Source of the DNA: Saccoglossus kowalevskii
Taxonomy: Eukaryota > Hemichordata > Enteropneusta > Harrimaniidae
Reading direction: 5' to 3'
NCBI RefSeq assembly: GCF_000003605.2
Contig: NW_003144292.1
Coordinates: forward strand, 17,630 to 32,041
Length of the DNA: 14,412 nucleotides
Position numbers and translations under genes: made by a program. The notes below the pieces were generated by a model that was not told the origin of the DNA, ran no database searches, and worked only from the letters and a program-made list of their open reading frames with translations. Shown one piece after another: positions 1 to 14,412 of this stretch (the stretch's first letter is position 1; each line of letters opens with the position of its first letter).

Positions 1-455
1 TAAAAACATCAAACTGATTAACACATGTTCACCACCAGTTCCCTCTTTCATCACAAATTAACAAAATAGTTCCAATAATGCTAGTTTGCACTTACCTTCA
101 GAAGATTTGGACAAAAATAGCCAAATTTTTGGAGGGAAAGTTGACACAAATTTTGTCTGTTGGCTCCAAAATTAGGGTTCATTTCAAAAATATTAAAGAA
201 TATAAGAAAATAAGTGCAGACAAATTCGGGTGAGAAAGTCTAGTGGTGAAAAGGTTAATACAAAACTACTCGGGTAGGACTGGTTGAATTTCAGAAATTC
301 AGCAGTATCGGGGTATATGTATGAATGGTACAGTCTCTTGAACTCACTAATGTGAATTCTTCCTGAGTTACACTGTAGCAATACTGAAAGATTTGGAATA
401 CATTGTCCTGCCCTCTATTCATGAATTTTTATATTTTGACCGTTTTGATTTCTAG
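1..455 (+). other. PHTF intron (partial)
   Basis: Upstream intron ending at the acceptor at 455. No open frame here combines an acceptor with a phase-1 donor as the next exon needs, so the preceding PHTF exon lies outside the window. No repeat is recognised in it. Confidence 0.6.
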
Positions 456-8740
<8,285 letters not shown>

Positions 8741-9160
8741 ATGCCACAGAATACTACTCAGGTAAATACATTTCATTACAGCTCATAAGTTCATGGAATT
8801 TGCATAACTAACTGAAGGCAGAGGTTGGGAAATAGATCTTTTTTCGTTCACTGCAAGATTCTGCCTTATGCGTAAAAACAGAACAAACAAAGGTCGTAGG
8901 GGTGTCAAACATCGCGTTGGATTCGACAAACGCAAAAGTATTTTGGGAGATATTTTCACGCTTAATAATGTGTTGTACACATTTGATGATGGGCAATGAA
9001 ATTAGGGTTTCTCCAAGATCGGCCTTTCGACTTTGTGTTATGAAAAGAAAAATTTGAGTCAAAATCAAACCGCTCAATTTTTATGGCAGACATTCGGCAT
9101 TCGTCTTTCACTCAATACACATGATTTCGCAGTTGAACAGGAAATCACCTCTTATATTTT

Positions 9161-9245
9161 GATCTCTATGTGTCTGTGTTCGCACCTTGAACATGCCTGG
9201 ACTAATCACATTCAAACTTCACACATACTTCATAATCTTGAAATA
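9161..9245 (+). repeat. possible decayed relative of the hairpin-headed repeat
   Basis: The stretch around 9184-9228 (CTTGAACATGCCTGGAC, then TTCAAACTTCACACAT) aligns with about 13975-14020 of copy 2 at roughly three matches in four by eye, in the same orientation. The head hairpin and tail motif are absent. It could be an old fragment or a related subfamily. Confidence 0.45.
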
Positions 9246-9436
9246 TATTATGTGCATTGATTCGTTTGACAACCTGAATCAAGATGACTGAATTGCGTCC
9301 ATTTTTGAAGTAAACATCCAAAAATCTAGCTTCTCTACCATTTCAGATCGTGTCTAACGTAATTACTTGTCATATCAAAAACAGTTTGATTTCGGCTGGG
9401 GAAAAAAAATGACTTTTCAACAATGCTTTTTTCTAG

Positions 9437-9670
9437 GTTTTGAAGAAGAAAAAAAGGCGAAATCTCATGTCCAAGAAAGAATATTCAAGAGATTTTGATG
9501 CATCATTGAACTTTTGTACACATATGGTACACCATCATAATCATGGACTGAAAGGCCATCGCAGTCCATGTATGTATACTGAACAAGAGTGGAGAAAAAT
9601 GAACCAATCAGATGCATTGTGTTATGAATGTGTGGCACCACTACTTGCTGACCAATCACATGTTTTGTAA
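9437..9670 (+). other. open frame behind a splice acceptor; possible alternative terminal exon
   Basis: TGCTTTTTTCTAG ends at 9436 and is followed by 78 open phase-0 codons up to TAA at 9668-9670. The product starts basic (VLKKKKRRNLMSKKEYSRDF), then has a His/Cys-rich middle (FCTHMVHHHNHGLKGHRSPC) and CYECVAPLLADQSHVL. It resembles no family I recognise. PHTF's donor at 8546 is phase 0, so splicing from it would stay in frame and replace the normal LWK tail. Equally, it may be a chance frame in the 3'UTR; a 110-codon frame overlaps it on the other strand. Confidence 0.2.
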
Positions 9671-11278
9671 CACTGGCTCTCATTAGAAGATGTTCTCGAA
9701 AGGTTGTTTTTCTTACATTAGTATTGGTACAAGTCATGCCTACTTGAGGACAGTGGCTGTCATGGTAGCTTGTGTTCAAATCTTGTGTAAACAACAAACT
9801 GACACGTTGCTATGCACAACCGTAACTACCACCTCTTACAGAGTAGTTGCTGTTTTGAGTATCTATAGTCACAAACTACTAACATTTTTGACACTTGGCT
9901 GTATAGTTATTTGAATAGCAGTTATCACACAGCTGGTATTTTTTGTGAGTCGACAAGACTAATAGATGAGAAATGTATTTTTCCTTTAAGGCGAGGAAAA
10001 CTCTACCTCTAGCTATACTGGAATGATTGCTGATAATGGGTGTGTTAAAACTAGGAATGTTTGCATACAAATAATCAAGCATGGGGACTTTCGGCACCAC
10101 AAAGGAAATTATCATATAACTGCACAAGATTCTTCATACTCCTTGATTAATACTAGTAGTGTAAACACATTTATTCCTTAGATTTTATTTTTTATTTTTT
10201 TTGCTGAAAGTGGATACAATTGTTCACTGGAAAATTTGTGAATTTGAAATGAATATGATCAAATTAAATACCAGTGAAAACGGTATTTTTTTTCCCCTGG
10301 CGCCAAATAGATTTTATTTTATTTTTTTTGGCAAGAGCTGACATTTGAGTACAATGTTTTTCAAATGGGATAAATTTCAAAAAATGCTTTATAGAATTGG
10401 CTTTATGGATAATGTTATGTTTACCTTTGAATTTTTATATATTCACAATTTACATGTAGATTGTATTTGTGTGTTTTTCGATAATTCTCCAAAGTTGATC
10501 ATGACATGATCACACAATCTCTACTCAAAATTCTCTTTTATAATAGATATATTGTGCTTTTTAGTGTTAGTATAGTTTAAATTATTATAATTGTGTTTTC
10601 ACAAAAATTGAAAATGTATGATGTTTTTGAGTCATGGTGTGCCATAACTCTACTAAGCAGGGTATTATTTGATATTGCTAGAATCTATTTCACTGAAAAC
10701 TATAAATTAGGTTTATTTATTGTCTCTGATTTGTCACAAAGCGGATTTACTTATTTAAGTGAAAATAGACAATTCTGTAGTATGACTGCAAAGTTGCACT
10801 GTAAACCACTAATTTGTTGCTCATCATAAAGATATTCACAAGGAAGACAAATTTTTGCAAAAGTTGCTTTGACTTCGAGTGAAATGTTCACTGCTACAAA
10901 CGTTGATGATTTTCAGTCTAGTGAATATTTCTTTTTTAAAATTAAAGGATGCATGTGATACTTTTTTTAAAGTTAGCTAATATGGACTGCAATGAGTCTT
11001 GGTAGTAACTCTTGTGCTACTATGTGTAATTTTAATAGTAGTATTGAATTCTCTGACTCAACAATTCAGTTCCACATTCGTTTTTATTTCAGACATTAAA
11101 TAATTGTCATTTTTTGAGTGGTAGGTTACTCATATGTGAACAGATTTGTATATCAAGTTATGCAGGTAATTAATGTGTAAACATTTTTTGGAGGGGAGGG
11201 GGGAGATATGTGTAGTGTGTATAAACATGTTATTTATGAATCTGACATTTGAACACCAATAACATTACATTTATTGAC

Positions 11279-11470
11279 CAGTACCGGTACTGTAAAATAC
11301 TTTATTTTAGCTAGAATTCAAATTTTGGGGTGTGTTTTGCATGGAATTTATTTTCACTGATTTCTGACTAGTTGAATTTAAAATATACTAGTAGGAAATA
11401 AGGTATATTCGCTGGATTTTATCTCGCTGAGTCATTCCAAGCGAAAATAAAGTGTTTTACAGTACTATAC
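11279..11470. mobile_element. MITE-like element with 25-bp terminal inverted repeats
   Basis: The left arm 11287-11311 (GTACTGTAAAAT..., ending TTTATTTTAGC) and right arm 11441-11465 (GCGAAAATAAAG..., ending TTTTACAGTAC) are reverse complements over 25 bp with two mismatches. The interior is about 130 bp, non-coding, with TATTCGCTGG- and TCTCGCTGAG-type motifs. The left end is extended into a perfect palindrome CAGTACCGGTACTG (11279-11292). No clear target-site duplication. It is probably a non-autonomous DNA transposon; superfamily not assigned. Confidence 0.75.
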
Positions 11471-11965
11471 ATGTACATGTAATCGATTACAGTGTAATAA
11501 TACCAATATGCATTGCTGGATCCTAAGTCTATTTTTAGCCCATTGTGAGGATTTAAAAAAAACTTTTAAGGTAGAAGCCTAGTCATAATTTTTGCCAAAA
11601 ATTGTCATAAATTGCATGACAATGTTAATTAGTTTATTATGTACAATCATGAAGATGGTACAATGAAATAGCATTATTTTGTGTGTAACAGTTATGCTTT
11701 TTGAAAAACGCGTCCTAATATTTCTTGACACTTTTTAAAACCCAGATTTTTTCAATAATTCATTAACAATATATGATTTTTTCAGCCTATGTCACCAGGT
11801 TAGATTGAGATATTGCATAATATCTCTGCCATGAGAACCTGTGGTAAAAGTGTTATAATAGTGTCAAAATGGCGACTTTCCACTAAAATACAACCATCAA
11901 TTTCTTGAAAAAAAGGCTGGTGACCCCCAACTTTTTTTTAGGTCAATATCCATATATTGCCTAAT

Positions 11966-12015
11966 GAATGAATTCTGTTTTTTTTTTATTTGTGATTAAG
12001 GAAACAGATTCATTC
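11966..12015. repeat. inverted repeat around a poly-T loop
   Basis: GAATGAATTCTGTTT (11966-11980) pairs with AAACAGATTCATTC (12002-12015) with a single bulged base. The loop is mainly a T run. It may be a remnant of a small foldback element. Confidence 0.5.
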
Positions 12016-12069
12016 TGAGTGTTTGGTCTCAGCAAAAGCATGTTGGTTGCAGGCAAGGACTGAGAAACC

Positions 12070-12075
12070 AATAAA
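12070..12075 (+). terminator. possible distal poly(A) signal for PHTF
   Basis: AATAAA on the plus strand, followed within 30 bases by a GT-rich stretch. It is 3.3 kb past the PHTF stop, so it would need a very long 3'UTR. Another AATAAA at 11445 lies inside a MITE-like element's inverted repeat. Neither can be confirmed without transcript data. Confidence 0.2.
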
Positions 12076-12698
12076 GTATTAGCTTGTGATGGGCCATCCC
12101 TCCAAATATTCTACTTATACACATTACGATGTTTTCAGGACTAAATAAGTGTCAGATTTTAAAGTACATTTTTTTTTTATAAAGCTTGCATGTACTTGCC
12201 AAGCTGTTAAATTGTGCTACTCTTATATGTGTGAATTTATCTCGAGTACAGATTGTGTCACTCCATCCATGCTTTGTCTACACTATTTTCTTCAATATTT
12301 CTGGTGAAACGGTTAATACACACTAATAAAGGGACAGCAACATCCACTAGATCCTTATAATGTATGCTTAAAGACGGGGGGGGGGGGTACAAATAATCCA
12401 TACGGTTGTGCATGACTAATTTTCTCTGCAATGAAAATTTAATTATCTCAGTCAATGTTGAGTTTATTTCATCAAGATATACATGACCCAATAACTTTGG
12501 CAATCTCATGCTAAAAAATGTGCATACAAGGTGTTATTTCAAAAAATATTTTCTTGGCAGTAATTATTCAATCCACTCTTATTGTAATGTCTAATTACTG
12601 TATACCCATCGGCGTAACAAAAATTGCTCAAACCACCAAATACGATAAATATTGCTGTGAATGTGGGAGACAATATATGGATGGAGTGTTAAGTTATA

Positions 12699-12704
12699 TT
12701 TATT
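12699..12704 (-). terminator. candidate poly(A) signal for the DDX54-like gene
   Basis: AATAAA on the minus strand (TTTATT on plus), with ATTAAA just before it at 12719-12714. It lies about 405 bases past the TAG at 13109 and is the first canonical hexamer I found in that direction, giving a plausible 3'UTR of about 0.4 kb. Confidence 0.4.
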
Positions 12705-12879
12705 AGATTAATCTTTAATTAAAACGTGTTGATTGCAAAGTACGTGTAGTCTTTCATAAACCCTGGTAAGACACAGGTTTCTACCACTAATTACTAACTG
12801 TATATTCTCCATTGTTGAAGCAAATGTTCATGCGTGCAAATAATACGAGTGGACCTAAAAATAACTGATGAAAGAGCAT

Positions 12880-12940
12880 CATCACAAAATATCAAAGCAA
12901 TTAGTAGTTTGTAAGGATATGTTGAAAATGTATTGACTGA
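12880..12940 (-). repeat. dispersed repeat (GATTGCTTTGATAT family), copy e
   Basis: On the minus strand, AATTGCTTTGATAT at 12902-12889 is preceded by TTTTCAACATATCCTTACAA. Shorter and more decayed than copies a and b; it falls within the presumed 3'UTR of the DDX54-like gene. Confidence 0.5.
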
Positions 12941-13108
12941 CAGACAACTGAAAATAAATCTGCACTGCTGCGGAAAAAACAGGATGAATATGTATTGTCT
13001 ATATCATTAGTATTTACTTGTCTGTTCCAGTAACGAAAAACTAATGAAATGAGCATTATTAAAGACGTCCACAAAATATAAAGCATATCAGATCTGGAAA
13101 GAAAGTTG

Positions 13109-13332
13109 CTATCTAGGTTTTCCTCTCCCCCTACTCCTCATCATTGCTTTCTTCTCTCTTGTTTTACGAAGAAAATTTTTCTTGGCATCTGTTTTTCTGT
13201 TTTTCAAAATTTGGTCTTTACTTTTCATTTCACTTCTCACTTTCTTTCTTTTACCTCCAGGACCTTTACTTTGGTTTGGTTTCCGAGACTTTCCTTTTTG
13301 GTGAAATGAGCCTTTATTTTTTCCTTGAGGCC
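13109..13332 (-). CDS. DDX54: DDX54/Dbp10-like RNA helicase, last coding exon (C-terminal tail only)
   Basis: On the minus strand a long pyrimidine run and CACCCAG (AG at 13334-13333) precede an open frame that enters with two bases of a split codon and runs 73 residues to TAG at 13111-13109. The product is very basic: GKNKGSFHQKGKSRKPNQSK, GPGGKRKK, VRSEMKSKDQILKNRKTDAK, KNFLRKTREKK and AMMRSRGRGKPR. The core VRSEMKSKDQILKNR...NFL aligns with the human DDX54 tail VRPELKTKQQILKQR...HFL. DDX54 (yeast Dbp10) is a nucleolar DEAD-box ATPase for large-subunit ribosome assembly. The helicase core and DBP10CT domain would lie upstream, beyond the right edge. The exon faces PHTF tail to tail. A different Lys-rich nucleolar protein is possible because only the tail is seen. 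Confidence 0.7.
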
Positions 13333-13802
13333 CTGGGTGAAAAAAAAAAAAAAACAGTACATGAGGCAATATTCACTAGCAGCCTCTTGGCTGATATAGT
13401 TTGTATTGAATTTATCGTCATAAAATGACCAAATCTGAAAGAAATTACCTAATTGAACTAAGCATTTTCACAAAATAAAAAAAATCTGAAGGAAAACCAC
13501 CTAAGGTTTTTTAAGAAAAAATGGGAAATGTAAATTTGATGCCCGCAAATAATCAGTAATCTGGGGGACAGTGGAGCTAATAAAGCTAGTTGTAATGTCA
13601 CCATACAATTTAAGATGCAACATTTACAATATTCCTGCAAATAAGTGGATTTTCTTGGGGAATAACTGGAAAAAAAATAGCCTGTCAGCATCCTTTATTT
13701 TATTTTTGCCATATTACCTCAAACAGTGTGCATTGCCATGTGGTAACTGTCATGAATTTTATTTTAATGTGAAGCAATTCTCAAATACATGAATAATGAT
13801 CA

Positions 13803-13816
13803 GTTGCCATGGCAAC
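13803..13816. promoter_or_regulatory. perfect palindromic X-box (RFX binding site)
   Basis: GTTGCCATGGCAAC is a perfect 14-bp palindrome and an exact match to the classical RFX-family X-box (GTTRCCATGGYAAC). RFX factors drive ciliary and other genes in animals. It lies about 0.5 kb upstream of the DDX54-like terminal exon, presumably in an intron, so any target promoter is unknown. Confidence 0.5.
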
Positions 13817-13902
13817 AAATTCTGAATCTAGCCTGCAGTGAATGTTATTATAGTATGTAATCACCAAATCAAACATACAAGTAATCACTAAAGGACACTT
13901 TA

Positions 13903-14294
13903 TTAGTCCCCGTTCGGACGTAGTCCGAAAACGGGGACTTATGTTTTGCCCTGTGTGCGTCCGTGATCACCTGTATCTTGAACATGCATAGACCGATTAA
14001 GTTCAAACTTCACTCATATATCACACATTATATGGGACATATGCACATGCATTTTTTTCATGATCCGATTAACGAAAATGCATCAAAATCGCACATTTTC
14101 ACCATTCCGGACCCGGATCTCAGTTATGCATGGACGGATTTTGTTCAGATTTAGTACAATGTGTTGTACATATGCAGGTGCATTTCGGATCAGACCACTG
14201 AAAGTGTCTGAGATTTCGGTCATGATCTGCTTTGAATGTATATGTCACTCAAATATGAACGGAACGGGGACGTGTCATTGACAATGACTTGTTT
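13903..14294 (+). repeat. hairpin-headed interspersed repeat, copy 2
   Basis: About 392 bp, the second copy of the element at 2129-2557. Its hairpin arms are 13905-13919 and 13923-13939 around loop GTA. It ends with the undisturbed GTCATTG-A-CAATGAC motif. It keeps the block CTTGAACATGCATAGACCG that copy 1 lacks, and lacks 29 bp present in copy 1, deleted between CGA microhomologies. It lies antisense to the DDX54-like gene, probably in its intron. Confidence 0.85.
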
Positions 14295-14412
14295 AATTAT
14301 AGAAGAGCTTTCTAAATTAGATTTCATGATTTCCCATAAACCCATCAAAATCCAGGGATGAGTGAGGTTTTCAACTGATCATACAAAAAGTGTCAGTGTA
14401 ACTTTAAGATTG

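Larger units (their letters stand above)
8741..13108. other. convergent intergenic/3'UTR region
   Basis: The 4.4 kb between the PHTF stop and the DDX54-like stop. It contains an open frame behind a splice acceptor at 9437-9670, a possible decayed repeat at 9161-9245, poly-T duplicates at 10178-10212 and 10308-10338, a palindrome at 10496-10512, a MITE-like element at 11279-11470, a hairpin at 11966-12015, a G12 run at 12376-12387 and a dispersed-repeat copy at 12880-12940. The segments 9680-10170, 10520-11080 and 11480-11960 show nothing I can name. Confidence 0.7.
13333..14412 (-). other. upstream intron of the DDX54-like gene (presumed)
   Basis: Sequence 5' of the minus-strand terminal exon. 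No further exon could be supported, so the intron probably runs past the right edge. It contains a perfect X-box palindrome at 13803-13816 and the second copy of the hairpin-headed repeat at 13903-14294. Confidence 0.5.

Noticed and set aside
9465-9797. 110-codon open frame on the minus strand
   Set aside because: No recognisable domain, no convincing splice or promoter context, and it overlaps the plus-strand frame at 9437-9670. Length alone is weak evidence in this region.
10593-10829. 78-codon plus-strand open frame
   Set aside because: No homology, no acceptor in phase, and low-complexity AT-rich surroundings.
11093-11165. Possible small exon between TTTTTATTTCAG and GTAATT
   Set aside because: Splice-like borders exist and one frame is open, but no homology or neighbouring exon of matching phase was found.
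13144-13428. 94-codon plus-strand frame rich in Phe/Leu/Ser
   Set aside because: It is the antisense shadow of the Lys/Arg-rich DDX54-like exon; the minus-strand reading has homology and a proper acceptor.

Overview
This is an AT-rich piece of an animal nuclear genome, most likely a marine invertebrate. The evidence is a split gene with short exons and GT-AG introns of about 90 to 1,940 bp, exon sequences that match vertebrate PHTF closely, and introns full of LINE, MITE-like and other dispersed repeats. There is no bacterial operon, CRISPR array, rRNA or tRNA. The species cannot be named from the sequence.

Layout. From about 456 to 8740 on the + strand lie the last ten coding exons of a PHTF gene (the misnamed 'putative homeodomain transcription factor' family, actually multi-pass ER membrane proteins). 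All ten exons join in frame with matching intron phases and give 476 residues up to a TAA stop at 8738-8740. The N-terminal part, including the Pfam PHTF domain, lies upstream of the window. On the - strand, 13332 down to 13109 is the last coding exon of a second gene. Its basic C-terminus matches that of the nucleolar DEAD-box RNA helicase DDX54 (yeast Dbp10). The two genes converge tail to tail, and the 4.4 kb between their stop codons holds 3'UTR sequence and repeats.

Repeats dominate the rest. A roughly 0.4 kb element with a 5' hairpin occurs twice (2129-2557 in a PHTF intron, 13903-14294 in the DDX54 flank). The two copies differ by a compensated base pair in the hairpin, and a decayed relative may lie at 9161-9245. 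A 5'-truncated LINE C-terminal fragment with a (TTCTA)n tail lies at about 5400-6290. A short MITE-like element with 25-bp terminal inverted repeats lies at 11279-11470, with a related fragment at 7766-7840. A further dispersed family containing ATTGCTTTGATAT occurs five times, two of them as a 152-bp tandem pair at 7467-7762.

No previously undescribed multi-gene system is visible. The items most worth checking are the covarying hairpin of the repeat, a perfect palindromic RFX X-box at 13803-13816, an open frame behind a good splice acceptor at 9437-9670 that could be an alternative last exon, and the tail-to-tail gene pair.
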